A DNA stretch of 64,000 bases from Jutongia hominis (GTDB taxonomy: Bacteria > Bacillota > Clostridia > Lachnospirales > Lachnospiraceae). Where the stretch lies: contig NZ_JACRSW010000001.1 of assembly GCF_014384965.1 (NCBI RefSeq), forward strand, positions 270,607 through 334,606. Direction: 5' to 3'. The notes below the pieces were generated by a model. The model did not search any database, was not told the origin of the DNA, and saw only the letters and a list, made by a program, of their open reading frames with translations. Below are positions 28,401 through 36,731 of this stretch, in pieces. Numbering within the stretch: position 1 is the stretch's first letter; each line of letters starts with the position of its first letter. The position numbers were made by a program, and so were the translations under genes.

Positions 28401-30097
28401 CCACTATCTGAAAACGGACCTGTAAAATCATATTCCAGTGCTGTTTTCTCAAGGCTTGCCGGTATTTCAATCTGCTTTAACGAGGTACAACTTGCAAAGG
28501 CCGCTGAATTGATCGTTTTCAAATTTGGAGATAATTTTACTTCTGCTAACTTTGTATCAAATCGAAACGCTTCATTTTCTATTGCTGTTACCGTATCCGG
28601 TATTTCTATTTTTTCTAATGAGGTGCAGTTATAAAAGGCTGACACGCCTATACTTTTAAGAGATGAGGATAACTTTACCTTTTTCAATCCCTTTGCATCT
28701 CTAAACGCTCCTTCATCAATCGTTGTTACGCTATCCGGTATCGTGACTGCTGTTAATTTTTCACATCCTCTAAACAGGCGCTGTGCCACTCTTGTTGTTC
28801 CCTCTTCAAATGAAACTGCTTCCAGTCCGCTCCCTGAAAACGGACCGGTAAAATCATAATCCAGTGCTGTTTTTTCAAGACTTGCCGGTATTTTGATCTG
28901 CTTTAATGAGGTACAACCTGCAAACGCTGCTGAATTAATCGTTTTCAAATTTGAAGATAATTTTACCTCTGCTAACTTTGTATCAAATCGGAATGCTTCA
29001 TTTTGTATTGCCGTTACTGTATCTGGTATTTCTATTTTTTCTAATGAAGTACAGTTATAAAAGGCTGACACCCCTATGCTTTCAAGAGATGATGGTAACT
29101 TTACCTCTTTTAATCCCTTTGCATCTCTAAACGCTCCTTCATCAATCGTTGTTACACTATCCGGTATCGTGACTGCTGTTAATTTTTCACATCCTCTAAA
29201 CAAGCGCTGTGCCACTCTTGTTGTTCCTTCTTCAAATGAAATTGTTTCCAGTCCACTTTCTGAAAACGGACCGGTAAAATCATAATCCAGTGCTGTTTTT
29301 TCAAGACTTGCCGGTATTTCGATCTGCTTTAATGAGGTACAGCCTGCGAATGCCGCTGAATTAATCGTTTTCAAATTTGAAGATAATTTTACTTTGCTTA
29401 ACTTTGCATCATATCTGAATGCTTCATTTTGTATTGCTGTTACCGTATCCGGCATTTTGATTGTTTCTAATGCAGTACAATTAAAAAAGGCTCCTACATC
29501 AATCGTTTTTATACCATTCGGAAGAGCGATCTTTTTTAATTTTTCACACCCCTTAAACAAACGTTGCGCCACTCTTGTTGTTCCCTCTTCAAAAGAAACT
29601 GTTTCCAATCCACTCCCTGAAAACGGTCCTGTAAAATCATATTCCAGTGCTGTTTTCTCAAGGCTTGCCGGTATTTCGATCTGCTTCAATGTGGTACAGC
29701 CTGCAAACGCTGCTGAATCTATGGTTACAATATTAGAAGATAATTTAACCGATGATAATTTTTTTATATTTCTGAATGCTTCTGTTCCTATTGATATTAT
29801 ATTGTCCTGTATAACCAGATTCGACAAATTTGTATCATTCATAAATGCCCTATTTCCTATAGAAATAACCTTATATCCATCTAAACTTTCAGGAACTGTT
29901 ATAGATGTCGCTAATCCTGTATACCGGGTGATCGTTGCTACATTATTTCCTTCTTCATCCTCGCTTAATGTATAGCTGTAATCTCCGTTTGTGTATGTCT
30001 TTGTTTCGGCTTTGGCAACACTGCTATTAGCAGGAATACCATTTAAAACAATTGCTACAGTCAGCACTATGCTTGCAATTTTCCTAAACATTTTCAT
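25493..30097 (-). CDS. Giant BspA-like LRR surface protein
   Basis: 1534 residues, first gene of operon B; AGGAGG lies eight bases before the ATG. Signal peptide 1-31. About 50-690 are BspA-type LRRs (NEAFRYDAKLSKVKLSSNL, TSLKQIEIPASLEKTAL) arranged in long repeats of 142 residues. Beyond them are a DUF11-like beta domain (about 700-810), further beta domains, an all-helical region about 1080-1270 with a hydrophobic Ala/Gly stretch (ALTMIMPMLVAGSTMAAPVM), a carboxypeptidase-regulatory-like domain (IEGATVTAYWIPYDD), a Gln/Pro/Ser/Thr linker and a lysine-rich Fn3 domain (about 1437-1534). BspA proteins bind host matrix proteins or other bacteria. The hydrophobic segment inside a secreted protein is odd. 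No anchor motif is visible. Confidence 0.82.
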   Translation of the reverse strand: MKMFRKIASIVLTVAIVLNGIPANSSVAKAETKTYTNGDYSYTLSEDEEGNNVATITRYTGLATSITVPESLDGYKVISIGNRAFMNDTNLSNLVIQDNIISIGTEAFRNIKKLSSVKLSSNIVTIDSAAFAGCTTLKQIEIPASLEKTALEYDFTGPFSGSGLETVSFEEGTTRVAQRLFKGCEKLKKIALPNGIKTIDVGAFFNCTALETIKMPDTVTAIQNEAFRYDAKLSKVKLSSNLKTINSAAFAGCTSLKQIEIPASLEKTALDYDFTGPFSESGLETISFEEGTTRVAQRLFRGCEKLTAVTIPDSVTTIDEGAFRDAKGLKEVKLPSSLESIGVSAFYNCTSLEKIEIPDTVTAIQNEAFRFDTKLAEVKLSSNLKTINSAAFAGCTSLKQIKIPASLEKTALDYDFTGPFSGSGLEAVSFEEGTTRVAQRLFRGCEKLTAVTIPDSVTTIDEGAFRDAKGLKKVKLSSSLKSIGVSAFYNCTSLEKIEIPDTVTAIENEAFRFDTKLAEVKLSPNLKTINSAAFASCTSLKQIEIPASLEKTALEYDFTGPFSDSGLENVSFAKGIKKIPQRLFKGCKQIKEFVVPDGVTSIDLEAFNGCSNMTNISLPLSIEKIEDGAFSNCTSLQTIKLPNGITDIGNNVFWGCDSVVAYCNYYTNNAIRCIDQNLSFAPSDEKFVDTENKILDRKKSYFYAGMDNVSSSGYLPMTIHFDVKNKWKGELSDQKVVTYIPKYTELVEDSIKVNGTMIHNYNYDEGRRQLTIPVNADSGAISYSIKIKSKEKVVSYAYLSANKNGSNTIENIDVVNETFKGITLSAPDTVSEGKIKVSGIAPASTDIDLYIDGEKQGTVTSLKNGSWSGEITIADPMDCYTYYIEARCIDEYDADISASKDVGYKENAPELESLTLEYNEHDVIKTCDVMNTNGTKPRIYYVPDTPFTFKAGFSNNENIEKVYITSTRNNEKKLMEATYDAASGLYVASGFFDETNTSYVPGTIGVEYREKMKSVNASEDFDITPYQEIMKKDTEKAKIDYEVNTDKEVKATFVFSEFAQGLDKAIIKAGVKYIDTVGYSSLEEIYKVCGMDGTIIKYIVPGVDGKSYILNMDFSDPDKINMLLYDAFDVGSKIADEVISFNMDMSEFGSEQYMKWDMAHNVLGNVTKAVGFAYKAYGIYMDYYDLIDEIDKSDSIQDKYAAKQKALELRQDQLAFTALTMIMPMLVAGSTMAAPVMAFSVLLGAISALSGTIYDMRVANIKGQTFKLNFVIDPSGYVYDGTTNDKIEGATVTAYWIPYDDSDDFWTNKPSDTEYGTKWNAQEYEQENALLTNADGKYAWDVPEGWWRIKCEKEGYQTTWSDWMTVPPVQTDVNIAMYKIGVEKPSNDGNDQPSQPSDKPSQPTTSTQPTTPTQSAAPTQPTSPSAGPGSSSTSSSAKITKPKKAVIRSAKNVSKRTVKLSLKKLASNGYQIQIATNKKFTKGRKTYATTKVSYSIKKLKKGKNYYIRVRGYNRNGSKKLYGKWSTVKKIKIKK
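28434..29720 (-). repeat. 426-base internal repeats of the giant LRR gene
   Basis: The segment encoding IPASLEKTAL recurs at about 28434, 28860, 29286 and 29643. The spacing is 426, 426 and 357 bases (142, 142 and 119 codons). The two 426-base units are close to identical at DNA level, so the copy number may change by recombination or slippage. Confidence 0.85.
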
Positions 30098-30180
30098 ATC
30101 CGCTACCTCCTGTACTTCTTTGTATTTTTTCTAATATCTTCTTGTTTTCTGCGTTTATTCCGATAAACTGCAAAAATACT

Positions 30181-30307
30181 ATTTTTATCAGTATACAAAA
30201 CAAAGTCACGATATTTTTTCCATTTTTTTCACTTTTACCGGGCAGAAGCACTTTCCAAGGCAGATATTTTCTATTTTTAAGCACTTTTTGTCCCGAATTC
30301 AGCTTTT
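30181..30307 (-). promoter_or_regulatory. Shared upstream element, copy B (before the giant LRR operon)
   Basis: Same length (127 bases) and order of motifs as 23085-23211, including GTCCCGAATTC at the distal end. GTATAC lies 94 bases before the start codon at 30097. Confidence 0.7.
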
Positions 30308-30435
30308 AATGATAATTTTTTTCTATTTTCAGGATAAATAGGAATAGATGCAAAATTTAAAAATTTTTTCATAAAAAGTGTAAAACCGCATTTTGTACTT
30401 TGCCCCACCGCTATATAAGCATTTTTCACTTCCAT

Positions 30436-30545
30436 TAAAAGAGCCTCTTTTCCTGTGTGACAACCACTTCTTCCGACATACAGGAAAATAATGTACTGCC
30501 TGCTGCCGGAAAAGAAGCTTGTCAACACGAGAAAAGAGGCTCTTA
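30436..30545. other. Long imperfect inverted repeat (possible terminator, small RNA or mini-element)
   Basis: The outer arms AAGAGCCTCTTTTC (30439-30452) and its exact complement (30531-30544) are followed inward by partly complementary TGTGTGAC / GTCAACAC and CTTCTTCCG / CGGAAAAGAAG. The element folds over about 110 bases. It lies downstream of the 123-residue gene on the minus strand, so it may end operon C. A frame inside it (30277-30528) is not a credible gene. Confidence 0.65.
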
Positions 30546-30591
30546 TTGTGATTGATGATAAAGATACTTTTTACATTTCAGATTCGTTTTT

Positions 30592-30963
30592 CTAACGGTA
30601 ATAATAAATTTCCGTTACAACTCCCTTTTTAAATTTGAACTGAAAGCTCTTTGATTTTTTTATCTTTTTTATATACTTGCCAATCTGTGATTTCTTTATT
30701 GGCTTTTTGCTAAAATTCTTTTTTACATATATGAATTTTGTGGAAGGTGTAATCTTAAATGTTCTTGTTTTTTTCTTTAAATAGTCATCGGCATTCACCA
30801 ATTCACAATATGTTATCAATCTTTTTTTATTCAGATCATATTTACCATTTACCTGCCACGGCGAAGAGCTTGCTGCCGACATCTTTAAAGCCGGTGTTGC
30901 CAGTATAGACAACATCAATACAAGAACCATACCTAATGCCACTTTCTTCTTACTTATCTTCAT
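30592..30963 (-). CDS. Small secreted lysine-rich protein
   Basis: 123 residues, last gene of operon C, 37 bases after the Big_2 gene. Signal peptide 1-31 (MKISKKKVALGMVLVLMLSI), then a compact beta-rich domain with many lysines and a Tyr-rich end (VVTEIYYYR). The signal peptide resembles those of the neighbouring genes. No family is recognised. Confidence 0.65.
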   Translation of the reverse strand: MKISKKKVALGMVLVLMLSILATPALKMSAASSSPWQVNGKYDLNKKRLITYCELVNADDYLKKKTRTFKITPSTKFIYVKKNFSKKPIKKSQIGKYIKKIKKSKSFQFKFKKGVVTEIYYYR

Positions 30964-31000
30964 ATTTTGTCTCCTTTTTTCTACTTAGACTGTTTAAATT

Positions 31001-32005
31001 TTACTTTTGTGCATAAGCGTGTGTTACCACTTTGAATGAATCATATAATTTTTCATAATCATCATTCGGAACTGATATCCATGCCTGGGTGGTGTCATTT
31101 GCATATGCCTCTGCAGATATATTAGAACAACTGATCATTTTACCTGATTTATCATAAAAGTATACAATTCCTTCAACGCTCACATTTTTATCCGATGTGT
31201 TTTTTACAGTATAATCCAAACCGATTGAATCTGTCGATTCTTCTATTGATTCTGTAATTGCATTTGTCTTATCTACATAGTTTATATATATATTTACCAG
31301 ATCCACCTTTGTCGTTGACTTTGTCAGATCTACGCTAAAATATTCCAGAGGCACTGAAATATATTGGTCATATGATTTTCCCGATGCAAGGCAATCAAAA
31401 TATACACTATTGCTCTGTACTTCTGCATTATTTTCATCTTTCAAAGTACACATTACATTCAACGAATCAATCTGCTGTGTGTTATTATTCGTTACTGTCA
31501 CTAACACACCATCGGAAAGTTTTGTCATCTTTACAGCACAGTTTGCTGCTAACTGATCTGTAGATACTTTGTTTGTGTTTGACTGTACCGGATTATTGAT
31601 AACAGGAGCCGGTGTTGGAACAGTTGTCTTTGTTGTATTCTGTGTTGTGTTCTGCGTTGTGTTTCGTGTTGTATTCTGTACTATTTTCTTTTTTGCCTTT
31701 ACTGTTACTTTACAACGGAATTTTTTCTTGCCAACCTTTGCAGTGATCGTTGCCATTCCGACTTTCTTACCGGTTACAACACCTTTGCCGCTGACACTGG
31801 CAATTGCCTTTTTACTGGTAGTCCATTTTACTTTCTTCTTGGTTCCTTTGACTTTCAAAGTCACTTTCTTACCAACTTTGATCGCTGCTGACGATCTGTT
31901 CAACTTCATTTTTGCCGCCTGACTCTCGGTAGAAGGAACAGCGATGCTTGCTGATACCAATACCAGAGATAATCCTAATGCGATTTTTTTCTTACATGTT
32001 TTCAT
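31001..32005 (-). CDS. Exported Big_2 protein with tandem beta domains
   Basis: 334 residues, third gene of operon C. Signal peptide and Big_2 domain (residues 1-108) are almost identical to those of the gene at 23701, including the DNA around the ribosome site. After a repeated NTTQ/NTT linker come about 200 residues of beta structure, with two FxLYD-like halves (VLVTVTNNNTQQIDSL and YTVKNTSDKNVSVEGIVYFYD). This suggests an extracellular binding module for an unknown ligand. No anchor is visible. Confidence 0.75.
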   Translation of the reverse strand: MKTCKKKIALGLSLVLVSASIAVPSTESQAAKMKLNRSSAAIKVGKKVTLKVKGTKKKVKWTTSKKAIASVSGKGVVTGKKVGMATITAKVGKKKFRCKVTVKAKKKIVQNTTRNTTQNTTQNTTKTTVPTPAPVINNPVQSNTNKVSTDQLAANCAVKMTKLSDGVLVTVTNNNTQQIDSLNVMCTLKDENNAEVQSNSVYFDCLASGKSYDQYISVPLEYFSVDLTKSTTKVDLVNIYINYVDKTNAITESIEESTDSIGLDYTVKNTSDKNVSVEGIVYFYDKSGKMISCSNISAEAYANDTTQAWISVPNDDYEKLYDSFKVVTHAYAQK

Positions 32006-32113
32006 GTTTCTTCCTCCTTGATGCTTTTATTTTAATGCACTTTTCATGCATTATTGCAAATTGTTTCTTCGTTTCCATCTGTACCCTTTGATTGAAACTT
32101 TTCTACTTTAGTT

Positions 32114-33199
32114 TCAGGAAGGTAACTTTATGTTTTCCTTGCCAATGACACTGACTGCATCGTCATAACACAGTTCCTTCAATATCGTGTTATTGCTTAC
32201 GTCCAGACTGGTCAGAGACGGGTTCTGCCGGCAATCTAATGATTCTAACAAAGGATTCTGACTCACATCCAGACTGCTTAGCTGATTGGAATAGCAATGC
32301 AGGTACGCTAATATCGGGTTGTGGCTTACATCCAGATCCTTCAGTTGATTGGAAAAACAAAATACCGATTCCAATGCAGGATTTTGGCTTAGATCCAGAC
32401 TGCTCAGCTGATTGGAATAACAATACAGATATGCCAATGCAGGATTATGGCTCACATCCAGATTTGCCAGCTGGTTATAATTACAGAACAATGTTTTCAA
32501 TGCCACATTACCACTAAGTTCCAAAGTATCCAGCTGATTATCTTCACAATACAATGTTTCTAACGCTGTTAATTTTGAAACATCCAGACTGCCTTTCAAT
32601 TTGCACGATGTCCATTTTATTCCTGTCAGTCTTCCCTCATTCCATGTGTACTCATCTGCATCCGGGTTATCGCTTACAGCAGCTCCTTTTTGCTTCTGTT
32701 CCTGAATAATACTTTGCAAAGCTGCTACATCAGATGCATCTTTTTTAGCAGATGTGTTCGTCGGTGCTGTTGTCGCACCCGGTGTTTTTGTTGCAAGCGG
32801 CTTTGTTGTCGTCCCCGGCTGCTTTGTCGTTCTAGGCGATATTGTTACACTCGGTATTATGTTCCAGCTCTTTGCAGCCTTTACGATCACATTGCAAGTG
32901 TATTTTTTCTTTCCTGCTTTGACTTGCACCTTTGCTTTTCCTGCTTTGACCGCCACGATCTTAACACTGTTCTTTTTCTTATTGCTCAGTTTAATGTACT
33001 TTTTGCCTGAAAGGATCTTCCATGTTGTTTTTTTCTTATTGTTTTTTAACTGAATGGTCTTACTCTTTCCGACTGTGAGTGTGACTTTTTTACTGATTAG
33101 TTTCACGGCTTTTGCCGCCTGTGTTGTCTGTCCCGGCACAACAGGCAGCACCATTGCTGCCGTAAGAAGCCACGCTATTTGTTTTTTTGTAATTTTCAT
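32114..33199 (-). CDS. Exported Big_2-like / internalin-type LRR protein
   Basis: 361 residues, second gene of operon C. Signal peptide 1-29; a lysine-rich Ig-like domain about 30-110 (KTTWKILSGKKYIKLSNKKK) nearly identical to that of the upstream gene at 33261; a Thr/Pro linker; the LRR cap AALQSIIQEQKQKGAAVSD; and about seven 21-residue LRRs of the LxLxxNPALxxLxCxxNQL type. It is a shorter paralogue of its neighbour, from duplication with loss of repeats. Probable host- or cell-binding protein. Confidence 0.8.
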   Translation of the reverse strand: MKITKKQIAWLLTAAMVLPVVPGQTTQAAKAVKLISKKVTLTVGKSKTIQLKNNKKKTTWKILSGKKYIKLSNKKKNSVKIVAVKAGKAKVQVKAGKKKYTCNVIVKAAKSWNIIPSVTISPRTTKQPGTTTKPLATKTPGATTAPTNTSAKKDASDVAALQSIIQEQKQKGAAVSDNPDADEYTWNEGRLTGIKWTSCKLKGSLDVSKLTALETLYCEDNQLDTLELSGNVALKTLFCNYNQLANLDVSHNPALAYLYCYSNQLSSLDLSQNPALESVFCFSNQLKDLDVSHNPILAYLHCYSNQLSSLDVSQNPLLESLDCRQNPSLTSLDVSNNTILKELCYDDAVSVIGKENIKLPS

Positions 33200-33260
33200 A
33201 TCTATTCGCCCTCCTTTTTTCGTCCTGCGTATTATATGATAACCTTTGATGAGTCAGCAC

Positions 33261-34637
33261 TTACTGTAGCTTGGTGTTTTCCTTACCGACAATGGTGACT
33301 GTGTCATCACAGGTCAAAACCCATAACTTCGGATTATTACTCACATCCAGACTACTTAATTCATTATTTTCACAAGACAAATACGTCAATTCGGTATTAC
33401 TGCTCACATCCAAATTACTTAGCTCATTATCAGAACACACCAAATCCGTCAATGCCGTATTACTGCTCACATCTAAACTACTTAACTCATTATGTTCACA
33501 ATACAATTCTGTCAAGGATGTATTTCCACTCACATCCAGACTACTTAACTCATTACTATCACAATACAACCACTCCAATTCTATATTACTGCTTACGTCT
33601 AAACTACTTAACTGATTATCATTACAATGCAACCACTCCAATGCCGTATTACTGCTTACGTCTAAACTACTTAACTCATTATATTCACAATACAACCACT
33701 CCAATTCCGTATTACTGCTTACGTCTAAACTACTTAACTGATTACCACGACAATCCAATGACCACAACAATGTGTTACTGCTCACATCTAAACTACTTAG
33801 CTCATTATCACCACAATCCAATGATCTCAACCATGTGTTACTGCTCACATCTAAACTACTTAGCTTATTACTACCACAATACAAATCCGTCAATTCTGTC
33901 AAACCACTCACATCAAGGCTGCTTAGCTTATTATCATAGCAATGCAACGCCGTCAATGCCGTCAATCGAGATGTATCCATATCACCTCGTAAATTCTCTC
34001 TACTCCATTCTATCCCTACGAGTCTTCCTTCTTCCCATTTGTATTGCTCGGAATCCAGATCTTCACTTACAGTAGCCCCATTTTGCTTCTGTTCCTGAAT
34101 AATACTTTGTAAAGCTGCTACATCAGATGCATTTTTCCCTACATACGAATCTGTCGGTACTACTGTTGCATCCGGCTTTCCTGTTGTGCTTGGCTGTGTT
34201 GTTACCCCTGGTGCTCCTGATGGGATTACACCCGGTTGTTGTGTTGTATCCGAATTCTGTGTTGTACTCGATGCCTTTGTTACAACCGGTGTTTTTGCCG
34301 GTTTCTTTACAGCCTTTACGGTCACATTGCAAGTGTATTTTTTCTTTCCTGCTTTGACCTGTACTTTTGCATTTCCTTTCTTTACTGCTACGATCTTAAC
34401 ACTGTTCTTTTTCTTATTGCTCAGGCTAATGTACTTTTTGCCCGAAAGGATCTTCCATGTTGTTTTTTTCTTATTGTTTTTTAATTGAATGGTCTTACTC
34501 TTTCCAACTGTGAGTGTGACTTTTTTACTGCTTAGTTTGACGGCTTTTGCCGCCTGTGTTGTCTGTCCCGGCACAACCGATAACACCATTGTTGCCGCAA
34601 GCAGCCATGACATTTGTTTTTTCGTTATTTTCATCAT
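33261..34637 (-). CDS. Exported Big_2-like / internalin-type LRR protein
   Basis: 458 residues, first gene of operon C, starting MMKITKKQMSWLLAATMVLS. Ig-like domain about 30-112, Thr/Pro linker to about 165, LRR cap (AALQSIIQEQKQNGATVSED), then about ten very regular 21-residue LRRs with the core LYCxxNELSSLDVSSNT. The regularity at DNA level shows recent repeat expansion. The stop lies 61 bases before the next gene. A fragment of a further paralogue remains at 36732-36806. Confidence 0.82.
   Translation of the reverse strand: MMKITKKQMSWLLAATMVLSVVPGQTTQAAKAVKLSSKKVTLTVGKSKTIQLKNNKKKTTWKILSGKKYISLSNKKKNSVKIVAVKKGNAKVQVKAGKKKYTCNVTVKAVKKPAKTPVVTKASSTTQNSDTTQQPGVIPSGAPGVTTQPSTTGKPDATVVPTDSYVGKNASDVAALQSIIQEQKQNGATVSEDLDSEQYKWEEGRLVGIEWSRENLRGDMDTSRLTALTALHCYDNKLSSLDVSGLTELTDLYCGSNKLSSLDVSSNTWLRSLDCGDNELSSLDVSSNTLLWSLDCRGNQLSSLDVSSNTELEWLYCEYNELSSLDVSSNTALEWLHCNDNQLSSLDVSSNIELEWLYCDSNELSSLDVSGNTSLTELYCEHNELSSLDVSSNTALTDLVCSDNELSNLDVSSNTELTYLSCENNELSSLDVSNNPKLWVLTCDDTVTIVGKENTKLQ
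33310..33950 (-). repeat. 63-base tandem repeats coding LRRs
   Basis: Roughly ten units of 63 bases (21 codons), each with the complement of AACTACTTA and a serine/valine-rich core, within the LRR gene. The units are coding and similar enough to allow slippage. Confidence 0.85.
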
Positions 34638-34763
34638 CTGCTACCTCCTTGTATACCCGAATTTTTCTTCTAACTGACAGTTCTGAAACTTTATATGCCC
34701 AGTAAATAACATTACTGTTCTTTTTCTTAGCACTTTTTTAATAACTGTATTATCAGATTTTTT

Positions 34764-34840
34764 GTTTCTATCAGTATACAAAATGAAGTCATGATAATTT
34801 TTCCATTTTTTTCACTTTTACCGGTCAGAAGCACTTTTAG
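34764..34840 (-). promoter_or_regulatory. Shared upstream element, copy C (before the LRR/Big_2 operon)
   Basis: Matches the proximal 77 bases of the elements at 23085 and 30181, with TATCAGTATAC, TTTTTCCATTTTTTTCACTTTT and AGCACTTT at identical spacing. The distal part is replaced by unrelated AT-rich sequence. GTATAC lies 137 bases before the start at 34637. Confidence 0.65.
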
Positions 34841-34943
34841 AGGTAAAAAACGCATTTTTTTGATATTTTTCGCACCGCTTTCACCCTTTTACGGTGTTTT
34901 TTCTCTATTTTATAGATATATCATTTTTTCAAAAATACAAAAG

Positions 34944-34990
34944 AATGCAAGGGCAACACTTTGCCAAAAGTTTAATGTACCATTAAACTT
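34944..34990 (-). repeat. Dispersed repeat, family 2, copy 1
   Basis: ACTTTGCCAAAAGTTTAATG followed by an ATTAAAC segment matches 62511-62553. The TTTAATG/CATTAAA palindrome lies at its centre. On the minus strand it follows the family 1 motif and terminator at 35024-35088. Confidence 0.65.
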
Positions 34991-35023
34991 TGCAAGAATC
35001 GCTATGGCGATTCTTGATGATAT

Positions 35024-35062
35024 ACCAATCCTATACGAGCAATTTCCCATCACACAAAAAAG
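35024..35062 (-). repeat. Dispersed post-terminator repeat, family 1, diverged copy
   Basis: On the minus strand, the terminator T-run is followed by GTGTGATGGGAAATTGCTCGTATAGG, to be compared with ATGGAATAGGAAAxTGCTCGTACAG at 3067 and 53943. Confidence 0.6.
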
Positions 35063-35088
35063 GCACTAACCTTTTACAGTTAATGCCC
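35056..35088 (-). terminator. Terminator of the CAP/LRR gene
   Basis: GGCATTAAC and GGTTAGTGCC pair (one mismatch) around a 7-base loop, with six T after the stem on the minus strand, 24 bases past the stop. Confidence 0.8.
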
Positions 35089-35111
35089 TTTTGATGGATC
35101 ATGATGAAATT

Positions 35112-36668
35112 CTATTTATGTTTTATCCTTGCAGTTGATGCGACTCCGTGTTTACGAAGCAGCACTTTATATTCTTTATATTTCTTTGCCGGTGTTTTTA
35201 CAACCACTTTTCGGCTTATTCCTTTGAATGCATTTTTGCCAACATTTTTGTTCGTCAGCTTTGATGATTGTATATTCATATGTCTTAAACTTTTGCAATT
35301 CAAGAAAGCGTTCTTCCCTATTTTTGTAATGTTTTTTCCTATTGTTACTTTTTTTAGGCGTTTGCAATTTTTAAAAGCATTCGCTGAAATTTCTGTTACT
35401 TTATAAACGTTGCCATTAATTTTTATCGTTTTTGGAATAACAGCCGATGCATTCTTACTATTCCGTGGTTTTTTATATTTCACCGTCTTACTTTTTGAGG
35501 TTATTCCGGTTACTATATAGATATTCTTTGCATCTTTTATTTTACTTCCTAACTTTGGTGTTTTGGCTTTGTTTTGCTTAGTTTCTGCCGGGTCGGAAGA
35601 AGGCTTTGTGGCAGAAGACTTATGATCTAATGCCTGAAAGAAATGAACCGTATACGAAACATCACCTTGTTCTAATCCTGTAATATCAACCTGAAATGCA
35701 TCATCCGCATTATATTTTTTTACCGAAGATGGTCTGAATATAATACATCCGATCTGACCGTAATAATCATTATCTACATAAAAAACTCCATCCGACTTTC
35801 CTTGAGAAAACTCCCATTTTTTCCCATCATTCTTTCTGGTTAAAGTTACTTTTATTTTGGAAGCATCTACCTTATATCCCATAGAAACCGACCATGCATA
35901 ATCTGCACCGAAATATTCTACAGGCATATTCTGTGCCGGCCAGGCAACTCCGTATTCCCCGGCAGTGCTGTTATTTCTGTCAAAAGAATAAAGAGCACTA
36001 TAGGTTCCGTTCTTTCCGCTAACTGCTCCGAATCCCGTTGATTTCATAGATGGATTTAAAACCCATCTTCTATGACCTACTCTGCTAATATTGTACTTGT
36101 CTGAATCACACATAAAACCGGATATCAGTACATCATTTAAACTTTGACCGGACCAGCTGGCATAAGAAATATTGGAAGAAGAGGCTCCTTTTAATGCCAT
36201 GTTATACATATCATCTGACATTCCAGCCGGTTTTTCCGGTTCATGGCTAAGCGTATCATTCAGATAGTTTGCTAAGGAAGCTGCCTGGGCTAATTGATTA
36301 TAACTGTTATCCAATTGTACCTGATCAGAAATTCCGGCAATGTATCTGACCTGATTTAACATTGCTAACGCTGAATGCAATGTCTTATCCGATAATTTTC
36401 CTAAAGAATAGGGTTTTGTAGTAACAGGATTCTCCGAAAACTTCAGTGCGTCATTTACAGTAGCACCGTTATTGGCGATATATGTGCGAATTTCATCCTG
36501 CGTATGATATGCTACATTAATCCCTTTTGATGTACTGTCAGCAGAATCGGCATGAACCGATTTCGTAAAACATTTCAGCTCGCTAAAATTGAAAAGAAAC
36601 GTTAAAACAAGTGACATACATGCTATACTTAAAATTCTTCCTGCGTATTTTTTCGTTATCTTCATCAT
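35112..36668 (-). CDS. Exported CAP (SCP/PR1)-domain protein with BspA-type LRRs
   Basis: 518 residues. A hydrophobic signal segment covers about 10-30. The CAP domain spans about 80-345, with VRYIAGISDQVQLD, LSHEPEKPAGMSDDMY and SRVGHRRWVLNP, the histidine and aromatic motifs of the family. A lysine-rich linker and BspA-type LRRs (about 385-500: NAFKNCKRLKKVTIGKNI, NAFLNCKSL) end the protein. CAP proteins have been linked to wall binding, lipid binding or protease-like roles; the activity here is unknown. The gene is flanked by near-identical 26-base sequences (35085-35110 and 36703-36728), which suggests recombination with an LRR gene that once stood here. Confidence 0.82.
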   Translation of the reverse strand: MMKITKKYAGRILSIACMSLVLTFLFNFSELKCFTKSVHADSADSTSKGINVAYHTQDEIRTYIANNGATVNDALKFSENPVTTKPYSLGKLSDKTLHSALAMLNQVRYIAGISDQVQLDNSYNQLAQAASLANYLNDTLSHEPEKPAGMSDDMYNMALKGASSSNISYASWSGQSLNDVLISGFMCDSDKYNISRVGHRRWVLNPSMKSTGFGAVSGKNGTYSALYSFDRNNSTAGEYGVAWPAQNMPVEYFGADYAWSVSMGYKVDASKIKVTLTRKNDGKKWEFSQGKSDGVFYVDNDYYGQIGCIIFRPSSVKKYNADDAFQVDITGLEQGDVSYTVHFFQALDHKSSATKPSSDPAETKQNKAKTPKLGSKIKDAKNIYIVTGITSKSKTVKYKKPRNSKNASAVIPKTIKINGNVYKVTEISANAFKNCKRLKKVTIGKNITKIGKNAFLNCKSLRHMNIQSSKLTNKNVGKNAFKGISRKVVVKTPAKKYKEYKVLLRKHGVASTARIKHK

Positions 36669-36731
36669 TTGCTTCCTCCTGTCAGAAATTTTTACGGTTG
36701 TTGCCCTTTCGATGGATCATAATGAAATGAT

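Noticed and set aside
30277..30528. 83-codon minus-strand frame
   Set aside because: It overlaps the long inverted repeat and the shared regulatory element and has no start signals.
33310..33950. Regular 63-base direct repeats that could suggest a CRISPR or satellite array
   Set aside because: They keep one open frame and code for 21-residue LRRs; there are no unique spacers and no cas genes.
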